NCBI GenBank assembly: GCA_013398175.1
Contig: VZRZ01000228.1
Span: 400,666-464,665, forward strand
Length of the DNA stretch: 64,000 nt
From: Climacteris rufus
Taxonomy: Eukaryota > Chordata > Aves > Passeriformes > Climacteridae
Direction: 5' to 3'
Shown: positions 50,301 to 63,656 of the stretch, in pieces
How the letters are laid out: every line of letters starts with the position of its first letter
Numbering within the stretch: position 1 is the first letter of the stretch
The notes under the pieces: model-generated
The model's database searches: none
Seen by the model: the letters and a program-made list of their open reading frames with translations, nothing else
Told to the model about the DNA's origin: nothing
Position numbers and translations under genes: made by a program

Positions 50301-53300
50301 GGCAGAAAAATTTAATTTGTGGAATTGTCTCTGAGGCTTTTCCCTACATCTTTCTCAAAATCGATACTGATTATTTCTCACCTTTGTTGATGACTCCTAG
50401 TGACCATCCTCTACATACTACCCAATTACTCTGCAAAGCATTACACTGCACTTCTCTAGCAGTCTGAAGTGTGGAGAAATCTTTCATTGAATTTATCTAT
50501 CTTCGTGCAAAGTGGTATCAATCTGAAAGTGAAATCTTGGTTGCTCTGAAATCAGTGCTAAGTCTCACATGGCCTTCGCAGAGGCTGAATTTCACCCGCA
50601 GCCTACACTGAGACCAATTGTTCCTCCCTTTTTTGGGACACCATGATCTGTAATTGTAGGCAAGTTGCAGTCTTCTCTTTCTTGCTTACCAGACAAATAT
50701 AAGAGCAGCACGTATTATATATGCATTATATATTTCCTTTCTTATTAGTTTGCATGCATATTGACAATATAGTCCTAACTAATAGTTGCATTTTAAGCAC
50801 ATGTTTAAACTTAAGGCAGTGCAAAGTCTATTCTGAAACACTTTGTAGAACTAGCATCTTTAAACATATCATCATTGTTGTTGTTTCTTTCCAACTTGGC
50901 ATGTGCTGTGTTAGACAGGGCCAAATTTCAACTGTACTATTACATTTGTCTCTTTATAGAGCAAAATTATTTTCCTGAGGTCTTAATGCACAGATGAACT
51001 CAGACTGTATTTCCAGAGAAAATTGATTCAAAATTTAGGGTAATTAGATTTGGGAGAACTTGACTTGCTATGAAAATCTGGACAGTTGGATAGCACAATA
51101 ATATTTAGAGGAATTTGTAGTCCAATTTTGCTTCTGCCATTCATCTAAAACCAATAGAACACAGGACTGCCAATGGACGTATTTGGGAAGGAATTAAGAA
51201 AATTAATATTGCAACAACATGATTGTTATCTGTCTTGTATGGACACTCTTATTTATCTTCCTAGGTGTAGTTTAACTGAATCCACCCCAAAAGGGGAAAA
51301 AGGGAATCTATTTACAGATGTCATCTGGTGTTGAACTGTTATTATGGGACAGCCGTTCTAGTCTATTTTGTTTTGCATAAAAGACAGTCTCAGTTTTTAT
51401 ACACTGGAATAAAATGGTTATGTTACACATTTCCTTTGCTGATTTCCTTTCTGTGCAGAGGGATGTTATCTATGTGAATCTACAACACTGAAATGTTCAG
51501 TGCTTCAGAAAAGTTCGAGACTAGGAAATCTGTGTGTCTTTTATCCTCTGAATATGATTAATGATGCTTTGTGTTTTGCAAGACATTATTAAAAACAGAA
51601 GCCTATGACTTCATTGTCTCTGACAATGACTTTGAACGTGGGGTCAGCTATTCCACTTTTACATTTCTTTGCAAGATTAAAAGAAAGTAAAAACAATTGC
51701 ACTGGGAGGGGGGGAACTTTACACAGATGTAACACAGCAGAATACACACACGTTTTCAATATGCTTCTTCCAATGAAAATTCACCTCATTCATATGATAC
51801 TGCTAGTAAGCAAACACTAGTGACAGGCAAATCTAGCCATCAGGAAAACATACTGAGTTCAGGATTATCTCAAGTACCACATGCTAGAATTGTTGAAAAT
51901 GTTAAGGAAGAGTTCAGAGTTTGATTGAGAAAATTACAAGTAACAGATGCAATTTTTTGGTTGCATTCCTGGACATTCAGTGATGGACAAAAAAGTTATC
52001 ACGCAGAACTGAAACAAAGTGTGCAACAGCAAGAATTTATTTGACAATATTAGTAAGCAACTACATATTAGTACTTTTTTATTTCCACATAAAATACACT
52101 ACTTTCACAAGTTGAATGTGCTATGCTTTTTTAAAGTTTATGTGCAGTATTGTTTAAAGTGCTGGAAATGCTAGTTCTTCACTTAATATCTAAACAGGAA
52201 ATTATTTGCTCTTTTTGAGCTATTCTGTTCATCTGTTATGCATTATTTTATTGAATTTCTGCAGTGTAAGGGTTATTTTTTTTACTGATATCTTTACATT
52301 TCATGAATGCGAACAACATTCCTAATGTACTAAAAGTCTAAAGGGGGAACTGAAAGCCTCACAGAAATTAATGATAAAATTCAAAATCATTTCAGCAAGC
52401 TGAGGTTTTACTAACAGAGGCTGGGAATATGGTTGCAATAAAACCACTCTTGCTTTGACCATTGACAGAGGAATGAATGTTATGTAACACTGGCAATTTT
52501 CTGCCTTCAGAACACTCATTCAGAGAAGTCACTAGAAAATCTTGGTACTTTGTCAGCCAGTTCTGTTTTTCACTGTCTTTAACTTCATTGCAAAAATTTG
52601 TCTGTTGAATGCACCTTGCAACTGGCTACAATAAATATGAGACTCTATTACACAGTTATAAATTTATTTTGTGTATTATCAAGGTTCTTTTTTTGAGGTC
52701 TGTTCTGACCTTTTAGGGTTTTATTGGCCTTCAATTATATTGTAAACAGGCATCAACGTAAAATAAATTTTATTAAAGATATGCTAAGGGAAAGGGTGGA
52801 AAAATCAATAAATATTGCATTGGAGATTCTTCTATTTGGATCTTCTCTGCTTTAACCAGAAGATTTTCCTGAACTGTCTGATGTAACACAATTCTAAAAT
52901 ATTTCTTGTAATATGATCTGCTTTTTCATTTTTCATCCCTATAATGATTCTGAAAAGGGATTCATATCCCCCACCTCTGGTTGATCAAGTATCAGATAGG
53001 AATAACTATTAAACAGTTCATACTAACACTGAAACACAAGACTTCAAAATTAAGTCTTGAAAATGAACCAAAGCAGTGCAGAATAGCAAGACTATTTTTT
53101 TTCCTACTCAGTAGAAAAACAAAGAATTGATTACTATTTGGAGGGGGGATTTTACCAGCTGGACTTTTGGAAAAAAGGATTATGGTTCTCACATTTGCAG
53201 CAATTTTGGCCTATCTGATACAAGGACCAAGGACAAACATTAAAAAAAAGTAAATTTCATTTCATTTCATACTGGCATGTGCATCATGAATCTTAATATT

Positions 53301-56300
53301 ACTGCTGAGGGGTCCCCACCAGTCTGTAAACAGCCCTACAACTTAAGCTCAGAATTCCTTTATTGCACTGCAACAAAACTTGATAGAAGGTAGATTTAGT
53401 AAATTGTTACATTTTTCTAACAATACAAAAGTGTCTGAAAAAAACCCTCACAAGAATATTTTGCCCTGACATATTTGTATTTTCTTATGTAGGAGAGATG
53501 TGAATGTTTTCAAAAGGAACAAGCGTAAGGAGGTGTTGCATTTACCTAGTAAAGGTAAAAAACCGTGGCAGCTCTTTAAGTGTTGCTCTTCTGATACTTT
53601 TGTTTGTGTAAATAAGTTTTCTACTATAAGCAATGATTTTATTATCTAGTCAGAAATACGTGTCAGCCTACATCATATTGGGATGCTCTGATACATGAAG
53701 ATATGTCTTTTATACACACAACTTATTTATAAGTATGTAAAGTATATAAAACACATACACATGAACATAAAAGATCATTTTCTTGAAAGTGTATCATAAC
53801 TGTGTCATTGTAATCCACTCATGGATTCTACATTTTCTTATCAATATATTGATATAAATCTGAAGAGGTCCATTACTTCATAGAGTAATAGAACCAATCT
53901 AGTTTTAGTTTAACCAAGAGCAGGTTCCTGTCCATTTTTCCTGGTTTGTCTTCATAATCAGTTTCAGAGTATTACTGTTCTAATGTTACATACACCTCAC
54001 TGGTTACCAGGCCACAACCTGACCTTAAATTTGTATGAAAAATTAAGTGGAAGGCAGACAATTGAGCTGTGGTTTCTTTCAGTTTCATATCATTGCCCTT
54101 GCATCTGGTGGGGAGGAAAAAAAAACAAGGCCAAAAAAAAAAAAGCAGCTGCCTGATACCATAATGTCACTTTTAAGTTTTACACTGAAAAAGCACTAAG
54201 CAGGGCTTACTCATAGTCATTTTTCAGCCAATTCTTTTTCCTGGAAATGTGATGATGTGAAGACAGACAGAGCTGAGGGAAGAAACAGTCCAAAAGCCAT
54301 CTCCCTCACTCTATTATTACAAATCACCCCTGTTATAGAAGGAAAACTACACATACTCAGCATGCTTCAAAGAGGGGAAATGATGTGACAAAGCCATGAA
54401 GTTAAATTAAACAGATCTGATCTACACAGCCAATTTCATGTCTGCATACTTTGCAGTTTAATTAAAAAATAGCTTGAGATGGTTCTTATAGTATGTGACA
54501 TCAAGTTAATATAATAAATCAGAATGCAATTAAGTAGCACATTTTTCTAAAAGAACTTCATAGCTTGAGTTTGCTTGATCAAGTTAATCGAATTTTGCAT
54601 TTTTCGTAGGGCTGAAGTAAAGCTAGCTTATAAATACCAAGCACTTTGAATTAAAGTTTGTACAGTATTTCAAATGTGTGTCTTAAAGCCTGTTACCTTA
54701 CAATTTTAAAATATTTGTGTGTCAGTAAGTACATTTTAAGGTTAGAGAGGTAGTTATGCTGGCATGTGTAAATTCCAGAATTAGACAATATGTGACTTTA
54801 AAAATGAGACTTCTCTATTCTCAGTCCATATTTTTCTTTCTCTTTTGTAATAAGCAGAATTTTCAGAAATGATTGCAACTAAGTTACTAAATAACATATT
54901 TCCTCTAAGCCCTTGGCTAGGCAGATGATCTGTCAAAAAAGTCATGTGGTAGCTATAAAAATGTGGGCAATTAACAACGAACAAAATATTCACTGCTACA
55001 TTGCTGATGCATTAAAAATTTCTTTGAAATTTACAGAGGAGCATGGAGGGATATTACCTAATTCATCCCAAAGCCAGTTTCCAAGAGGGATAAAAGTGTT
55101 CTCCTATGAGCATTTAAAGAGAATTACTAGCAAAACTACAGCAAAACGATATTTAGAATGTTGACAATAGATATGGGAACATGATTTACCTAGAAACTTA
55201 GTCAGAAAAAAAATGGATTTTCCGTTCCATTATCAGCTTTGAGAAAAAGTACTATCCTTGGTGTCTCCCTTCTTTCTTGAGCACAGACTGGAGACTGAAG
55301 AGGAAAACAAGAAACAAGAATGATTTCTTTCATAGACACACAAATCACCAAAAATATTGTGGTCTCCTAAAACAGAGTGTATTGGTGGCTGTGGACACTT
55401 AGCTGACTACTATACCTGACTTAATAATATTAAGCACCATGCAAATTAACACACTAAAACGAGAACTTGCAAAGCAGGGTTTGCCCGAGCTAGTTTAGAC
55501 TGTGCCCCTACTTTATGATGGAATGAATTTGGCCTAGCTGTTCCTGCCTGTCTTCACTGATATGCATAGTGAAAATAGATCTCAATGAGATGAATCAAGT
55601 TCCTAGGGAAACGGCTTAACATAGGTTTTAAGGAGACCTCAAATAATATGTCAGCACTCTTTTCATGCTGTTACTAACATCTCTGCCCAAATTATAGTGT
55701 TACACTGCAAAATTTGAAGAAAAAATGCTTTTTCAAGGTTTGTTCCCCATGGTTTTCTACCATTCCAATGAATTAAATTCAGTGAGGTCATTTCAGTCTT
55801 CAGAGGGAGATAAAGCAATTCGTTCCATTTTTTTCTGCTGACTGGTCTCCAGCTTCTAAGGACTCTGAACAAGATTTTTTTGTTAAAATGTCAGCCCTCT
55901 TTCCCTTCAACTATGATGTAAGACTTCACAATATGCTTTTCTGATCTTTCCTTCCTCACCCCCTCAAGCAAAATTAGGACATCTACCCAACAGTTGACTA
56001 GTTAGTTTTAAAAGAACTGGGTTGGGAGCCTAAGCTGTGATGTAAAGAGTTGAAAAGACACAGAACTGTTTGCATATGGTTTCTATACAGTATATAGAGC
56101 ACTACTACTAAGGACAAGCCAACATTAATACAACACCACTGACAACCTCAGGTTACTGTCTAGGTCAAGTGCAATTATTACTGTAGCTCCAATGAGACAA
56201 AAATCGATTGAAACTTTTACTGTCTCTGTTTGTGCTACAGGTCTCCAGGCCTTCCCTAGTAAACTTTTAACTAGGATTTTTTTTTTCTCCGTAGTTATTA

Positions 56301-57397
56301 TCAAGTTCATTGACTTTCAAAACACTGCTGACCTTCACACTTTCTCACATATCAGCTTGTATGACATTTAACTGATCTGACTGAAAACAGCATAAATGTT
56401 GTGCTCTATGGATTCACGGGCCGGCACTGGCAGTGACCTCAGTGATCACCCACAGTCAGATGACTATATGCAGAATCAGTGATTTGCATCTTTTAGTTCT
56501 CTTGCCCACTCAGGACAACCAGTATTGTCTTATGACCTATTTTAGCTTGTAATACAAGAATGTTTAAGATGACTCAAAGTGTAAACACTAATGCAACAAA
56601 ACTTCTTGTTTCAATAAACATCCACATTCTTTTCCAATGTGTGTGTTATTGATTAAAAATTATATTTGTTGGTTTTTTTATAGTTTGGTTATGAAAAGAC
56701 CTACATAACCAGCAAGTTCCAGAGCAATGGTTACTTATTAAAGTTATTCAGAGGCAAAAAAAACCCTGGGAATATTAATCATGACTGGGCAAGAAATCCT
56801 ATTTATTTGCTCAAAAACCAATTTTTCACCAGTATGGATTTGGTTTGGAGTAGTGTGCTTGTTAATGAGAGATTCAAATTCATTTCAGCTGATGCCAGGA
56901 AAAGAACATGTTCAGCATTGTTGGGTCATACATATGTGAGGAATACCATTGCTGTTTTATTAGACTGTGAAATTACTACTCATTCTTACAGAATAGTAAA
57001 AAATATATTATGGAAAGGGACTTTATGCAATTTCTAGCTATAAATGATAGATATGTTTTGTAATCTAGGCAGTAATATTTGCTCTAAATGCATACCATAT
57101 AGCACTTCAATTTGAAATGAGGGAATAATCTACCCAGTCTCAAAACCATATGCTATGGCTAATGCCCTGTGGAATTTGCAAGCAGACTTTTAGTATAATT
57201 ATTCCTACTTAACAGCATTATGGAGGAGAATGCAGCAATAGATGACATGATTCAAAGTACTATAATCTAATTTTGATATAGAATTCTGGTTTTTTTGTCA
57301 AATGAGAAAGTAAATGTTGTCCAGAGAAGAGATAGAGACTTTAATTACTTTTATTTATCTAACCATTTCTCTAGAAAGAGTCATGATATTGGCTCAT

Positions 57398-57448
57398 AAA
57401 AAAACAAACAAACAAAAAAACCCAACCAACCAACCAAAAAAAAAAAAT
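57398..57448. repeat. A-rich (CAAA)n/(CCAA)n low-complexity tract
   Basis: Runs of A interspersed with CAAA and then CCAA units end in A12. It is probably slippage-derived and could also be the remains of a poly(A) tail, but nothing recognisable precedes it. Confidence 0.85.
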
Positions 57449-60400
57449 TAGTTTTACCTGAGGAAATAAACCTGTGGAAACACAATTTAAAGAAGATTAT
57501 ATTAACCTGAGTATACTTAATATCTTATATTACTAAGAAATTTGAATAAGCTTTTGGTAATTACAAAGTGGTAAATTTTGTATTGCTGTTAGAGTAAAGG
57601 AATAAATTAAGTATTTTATAGATATACTTTAACATTCAGAACATACAAATCACTAAAATTACAATATTATTTCTAAAATTTTACTGACAAGATATGGAAA
57701 AACACAGATTAGTTTTTAAACTTTTAAGTGTCAGTGAAAATGAAATTTAATAAAACACACATACTTAATGAATTACTTTATATCTTGTATTGCAAAACCG
57801 CTCAGCTTTATTACACTCAGAGACAGGACAAGCAAAGTTTCTCTAATGAAACTTCTTAATTTACGCAAAATGCTGTAGCTTCAGAACTCATAGCAAATGT
57901 AGTTTAAAGTTTAAAAAAGTACAATTTCTGTTTTAAATATTATTTTATGGAGTAAATAAACAAAGCTCACAGAAATGTTCATATCCTTCTGCTCTATTTA
58001 TTAAGGTATTTACTTCAGGTCATTGTTTTCTTCATTTAGTTAGTCATAGTTAGAACCCCCCACTGCTGACGTACAGAGGCACAGATGCTAAAACTCATAA
58101 GTATGATAGTGCCAAGCATCTACTGGTGTTTTCTGTCACGTGGACCTGCTCTCTGAAAGGTTAGATGACAGCACATATATATACATATATATAAAACACA
58201 GAACAAATGCTTAAAAAATCTATCATAAACCAGTTTGTGTTCATCTTTCTGTGACCTGAATTATATAAATGGAAAATTTTCGTGAACAGAAAGTTGGGTC
58301 AAGATATACTAAAGAAAACCAACAAGTGAAAGAACAAAATGTAAATTTCAGTGGAAAGTGTCTTATTTTCAATTTGGTGACTAAATATGACAAATGTAAA
58401 TCAAGTGTGTAGTTTTGAAATTAATCTACCCGTTTTGTTCCTAGTGTTTACTTAATTATAGTGTCTGAAATATTTTGATTTCTGGATACCATTCAGTTAG
58501 CTTTAGGGTTTATTTTGGTTTTTAATTTAGTTTAAGCAACAGTTCTTTACTAAGAGTTCCAAGCTTTCCTTGAAAAACCACAATCCACAGACAGAAATCC
58601 CTTTTAAAAACCTTTGTTACTACCCAGAAACACTGAGAGGCAAACCCTAAATAATTAATACAATTCATAGGATTAAACAGCAAAAAAAAAAGACATTTAG
58701 CACATGAAGGAAATGTAAGAACATTCAATAAACCAAGGCATGTTACAATTCAGAGCAAAACGGGAACCATGAAAACTAAGAATTTTATAAATGTAATTAT
58801 TTTCCTGTCCCTGTGGACAGGCTGTCATCTTACATGTAACACCTTTTCCCTACAATTCCATTCAGTAACAGGATTCAAGATCCATTCATAATACTAAATA
58901 GCCTTGTTTATTTTTTTTTTCTTTCCTCCCAAGAAGCACAGATAGAAGGGTTTCTCTCTCCTTCTGGATTTTTTGTTCTTCAGACTTCTTTTTCCTGGAA
59001 AGTCACTTCTGAAAGTTAAACCAAAACAAAAGTTGTGTGGGTGTCTGTATATTATTAAAATTTGGTAAGAAAAAAATTCAGTGATCTATGCAGATTTAAA
59101 TTTGGGGCCTAGCTTAACAGACTGAAATGTTTCTTTAAACACATATTTAAAACATTAATTAAAAAAATGCTTCCTTCCCACCAGATTAAACCATATATCT
59201 GAATAGCCTGGACATCCCGTGGAGATATTTGTGTACTAGTTAGCAGTGACTGACAGGACTACCCAGTGTGTCAATGTGTCTCTTGTTTTGGTTTATCAGA
59301 TAACTGGTGAAATGTAACACTGATGGTGTCAGATTCCTATTTACAGTATTATTGGATAAACAAAAAAAGCATAGGACTGTTTGGGATTTTTCACTCATTT
59401 AAATTCTTAATTTGTCCTTTCTTGTAATGTCCCTGCTTCTAATTAACAGCATTTAAGAGGGACTTAACTCCCTTTTTGCCTTTACCAAATAAACCATATT
59501 CAGTTTTACATGCAAGAAGAGTTTTCTACTATTATTATGATTTAAGCCACAGAAACACACAAATAAATACATACAATGATATTTTTTCTTTCTTCCAAGA
59601 TTAGGTTGGCCACCTCAAAGGAAATAATTTGTATCTGAAAACAATTTAATACTGTGTAAAATGAAGTTTATACTGTGCGGAAAAATGTTTTTTCTCTAAT
59701 AGAATAATTTAAAAGATTCCTCTCAATAACTCAGATAGCTATACTGCCTGATGATTCCAGCATGGGTTGGGAATTCTCAGTTTTGCCTCTACAAAATTAG
59801 GAGGATTTATATAGATTAGTTCATTTTGCTAATGAAATTAGTTCATCTTACTTTAGATGAAAGCAAGACAAGCAACCAAAGAAACCTGACCTTAGATTAA
59901 CTACTCCGGATATCCAGTGTTAGTAGACAGTAAGAAACACAAAGTCCCAGAGAACTTCCATCTCAGAAATATCTTTCCAATCTCTTATAATTTAGGCAAG
60001 AGTTTGTGACATGTTCTTCATTATTTCCCTTTTATGGTGTCATTATTAAAATGTTAAAATATTATATTGTGCATGTGCAAGATAGTTCTAAACTTGTACT
60101 TCTGTCAGAACAAGCAATTATTCTCCAAACTTACTCATACACAAAATTCTTATTCAATAGACCCTAAAGTTTACAGAAGAATAAGATTCAAGACTACTGA
60201 AAGTTACTGATGTTATCAGATTTCTCTCCTTTGTTGTTTTGTGAGTTCTTCAATTTCCATCAATCATCCTGCATTAAAAATACAATGAAAAGCCTTAATC
60301 ATTACAGAAATGGAATCTGAAAGATATAATATATTCTATTACAAATTACCAAAAAATTATTTTTGTGCATTCCAAGCAGGATAAAAAAATGATAAACAAT

Positions 60401-61178
60401 CTGATACTTCAAATTATATTTACCCCAAAATAATAAAATACCTAGAAGTTATGGAAAGCTGAAGTGCTCTCTTCTCAAATCAACAACCTGATGACCTTAA
60501 AACAAAAATTCTACAATTTCCATTAATTTGCATTATCTTCTCCTGAAGTCTGAATCTGGATATAATTAAAGTATGACTCTAGAATGTCATGCAGAGCAGC
60601 ATGATTTGAAAAACAATCCCTTTGTATTGTAAATACTGCAATGGTTAACATGGTGATGAACAAAATTAATAAAGAGGACTATTGCTGACCTATTGCAGGC
60701 AGACAGGGTGGAGTTTGGATTAGTTTTCTGAAGCCCTTACTGAATTCACAGTTGCATTTTCCTAATAAGTTAAGCCATCAACTGACATTCACCTGGAATT
60801 TCATGTGTTCCAAAGTTGTGTTAAGATGTTCCCTCTCCTCTCATGATGTAGAAACAACGGGTTGCCTTTATTAAAGCATGTAGAACTCTCACACTGAACA
60901 TCTTGGAGGATTCATTTCAAAGTACTTGAATAATACCTGGTACATGAACTACATGAATCTTTCCCAAAACAGACTGTGTCCTCAGCTAACTGGTTGTGTT
61001 TCTTCACCTTGCAAATTTTCTCAGTTCTGAAAAAGGATATTTCAGTAAAGCAATCAATGTTACAAAGGGAATCCTGTAATACACTTGGGAGAAATATCAG
61101 CTTAAACCAGATGCACTTTTACCATTTATGAGGTTTTTTTTTTTAATCTAATTTGCATCACCATCTCATGCGAGTAGC

Positions 61179-61777
61179 TGTTGTGGGTCATCACTGTTAG
61201 GCAGACAATCTCCATGCAGCCACTTTGTCACTTGCCCCACAGGGGAATTGTTGAGGTGCCTCTGGTCGTGGCTTGTGACCGGGCCTGGCCCCGCCGGGCC
61301 GGGCCCGCCGGTCCTTTCACCCCCCGCGCGGCATCTGGGGTGGCGCAGCCCCGGCTCAGCAGGGGCTGTCCCTGGCCAGGGGGACAACTCATTGGTTCCT
61401 GCGCCAGGTGCGGACAGCTGACTCACTGGCTGGCGCCCCTGTGAATCATTGTGGTCCTCCGCAGTGACTGGCTCTCCCGACTGCCCTCCCCTCGCCTCCA
61501 TCTTATAACGTGCCCTGACCTCCATTTTGTTTTGTCTTTACCGCACCATGCTCCAGTGAATAAAATGCTGCTTGCAATAAGGGGAAAAGAACCCTTTCTC
61601 ATCTCTTTGCTTCCCTGCATAAATTAAACTGCTGTGCGTGAGCTAAGCCTAGATTCTGCGGGAGTTCTGATGCCCAGCTCGCCTCCAGATCGGAGACTAC
61701 ATGAGGCCAAAGTCGCTTCATTTAGGAAAACGAGACCGCCGCAAAAGGCTCCGAGTTACTCACGCTTTCTACCCGCA
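61179..61777 (+). mobile_element. CpG-rich LTR-like element (family not recognised)
   Basis: A GC- and CpG-dense block in AT-rich DNA. Its 3' half has the order expected of an LTR: CTTATAA (61502-61508) as a TATA-like box, AATAAA at 61559-61564 about 50 nt later, then a U5-like stretch. Candidate ends are TGTTGTGGGT on the left and ACCCGCA on the right, which form an imperfect short inverted repeat. No matching target duplication is seen, so the boundaries are provisional. The first half (61255-61460) holds at least 15 CpG dinucleotides. It has no retroviral coding sequence. It could instead be a promoter-like CpG island, but the TATA, poly(A) signal and position against another LTR favour an LTR. 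Confidence 0.6.
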
Positions 61778-62291
61778 TCGGGGACTAGAAGAGAGAATTG
61801 GAAGGGCAGAAGGGAGAAAACTTGTGGGTTGATGTAAAGGCAGTTTAATAGATAAAACAAAAGCTGCATCCACAAGTAAAACAAAATAACAAATTAACTC
61901 ACTGCCTTCATTGACAGGCAGTTGTTCGGCCACTTCTGGGAAAACGAGGTTCCATCATGCCTACTGGTTTCTTGGGAAGACAAATGCCATAATTCTTCCA
62001 TTCCCTCCTCTTTCCTACAGGTTTTATCACTACGCACAACACTATGTGAGATTGAATATCCCTATGGTCATCTGTCCTGCTTATGCCCCCTCCCAACTCC
62101 TTGGGCACCCGCAGCCTCCTTACTGGTGGGGCAGTGTGAGGGACAGAAAAGGCCTCGACACTGTGTAAGCACTGCTCAGCAGTACCTGAAACAGTGGTGT
62201 GTTGTCAACTGTGTTTGCAAAAAATCCAGAACATAACACTATACGTGCTGCTAAGAAGAAAATTAATTCTCTCCCAGACATAACTGGTACA
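61778..62291 (-). mobile_element. Second copy of the 8022-type LTR, truncated
   Basis: It shares a collinear series of phrases with the LTR at 8022-8612. Examples are GAGAATTGGAAGG, AAAGGCAGTTT, AGGCAG...GGCCA, GAATATCCCTATGGTCA, GTGTAAGCACTGCTCAGCA and ATCCAGAACA. It ends in CATAACTGGTACA, equivalent to the CCAAAACCAGCACA end of the other copy. On the minus strand ATTAAA (61844-61849 reversed) is a plausible poly(A) signal that is decayed in the 8022 copy. The TGTCATGGTTTAACC end is missing where the block abuts the CpG-rich element. The two copies have diverged considerably, so they are old and independent insertions. Confidence 0.75.
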
Positions 62292-63656
62292 ATAACAAAA
62301 TGGCTTCACAGGAGATGCTTCTTTGGCCAAAAGAACTAAGAACTCTAGCAAAGTTAGGATAAAACCCAGAAAAACTTACAGAGGTCTGTGAAGAGTTCTC
62401 CAAAATACTTCAAAACTAAACTTTAATCCACATCAGGCTAAACCAGACCCAGGGTACCAAATAGTGATGACAACATAAGTTAATATGCTTCTCATGCACC
62501 ATAAATTATGGAACATAATCCAAAGATTAAAGTATTCTCTGCTCTCCTCTATTAAATTATAGGAGCTTGGGAAGAAAAAAACAAATAAAGCATGACTTCA
62601 AAAGAGGAGTTGATGTTCAAAAGGGGAAGAAATAATTTTCTAAATATGTAGGAAGGACATTTTGGGTACATTGAGTCAGTCGTAGCATTTTCTCACCTAC
62701 CAGTTTATCCCTGCACATGGTACAACTTTGACCTATTTTAATTTCACTTTTTTGTATGAGTTATCTAAATAACTTCAAACTGATTAGCTGAGGGATAAGA
62801 GGTACTCAAAAATGTTGATACCTTTCTGAATTGCCTGACTAAGGCAGAGTGGGGATGAAATTTTCAGATGTCCACATTATTAATGTAATCAATATTTATG
62901 TGGATTAACTGAGGAGAAAGAAAGGAAAAGTACAAAATGTTCCCTTACAAATCAGAAAACACTGTACAATTTCCGTGAGAGAGTATGAGTGAAATTGAGT
63001 CACTTATGTTCTTGAAATGCTGCCCTGGCTCAAATGAGCAGTGGTGGTGACATAAAACCATTATTTTTTTTATTTTCTGAAAACTCAGATCCTTCATTTG
63101 TGTATTTAGTTTCAAAATTTCATTTTCTATGGTCTAACTCTTTCAGATTTCCTGTAATACTAAATGAAATTATAAAAAGAACAGCACTGAAAGGCTGTAG
63201 GAACTGTACTAAGTAAAACTATTTCTATATAAGTTTGAAGTCACATCTGAAGTATTGTTGTTTTCCTTGTGATTCTTTTGGTGAGACAAATATTACACAA
63301 GTCTTGGAATCTGAGTGACTAGAAAGCCTGAAAACAGCACCAATAACTGGTAAGAAGAGACTCCACAGCTTATATGTGTAAAACTAAACTGGTTTGCAGT
63401 GAAACTCATTACTTCATGCTTTGTAAAAATTATAAGGTTTATAACAAAACTAGTCTGTTTTTATATTCAATAAAAATTATATGTACAATGGGAAATTGTG
63501 AATAGCAGTTAGTAGTAACTGCTTTCATGCCATTTCCTGCTCAAGCTGCCAATCAGCTTCACTGTACGTCTTTTCATGCTCTAGGAGCTGTCTTTTTAAT
63601 CCTCTCTACACATCAATAACTACCGTGGGTAGATGTGGATAGCTTTTTAGCTGATC
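62292..63656. other. Intergenic sequence, no gene recognised
   Basis: AT-rich sequence between two LTR-derived blocks. I see no exon, RNA gene or repeat that I can name. Confidence 0.65.

Larger units (their letters stand above)
31031..61178. other. Long intergenic sequence, no gene recognised
   Basis: About 30 kb of AT-rich DNA without a supported exon, RNA gene or intact transposon. Minus-strand open stretches at 48819-49187 (122 codons) and 45741-46079 (112 codons) have no recognisable domain. Possible old repeat traces lie at 35582-35680, 43938-44002 and 50225-50300. Microsatellites lie at 44031-44060 and 57398-57448. Interrupted T/G-rich sequence lies at about 47690-47770. A 16-bp perfect palindrome TATCAATATATTGATA occupies 53839-53854. 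Confidence 0.7.

Noticed and set aside
53839..53854. 16-bp perfect palindrome TATCAATATATTGATA
   Set aside because: AT-only palindromes of this size are common in AT-rich DNA and nothing around it suggests a function.
1866..57775. Paired-homeodomain TAATNNATTA sites (1866, 30859, 46902, 57766) as possible ALX1 autoregulation
   Set aside because: Four sites in 64 kb of DNA this AT-rich is about what chance gives (roughly five expected), and they are not clustered.
61166..62236. Cluster of 60-119 codon frames on both strands
   Set aside because: All fall within the two LTR-derived blocks. High GC lowers stop frequency there.
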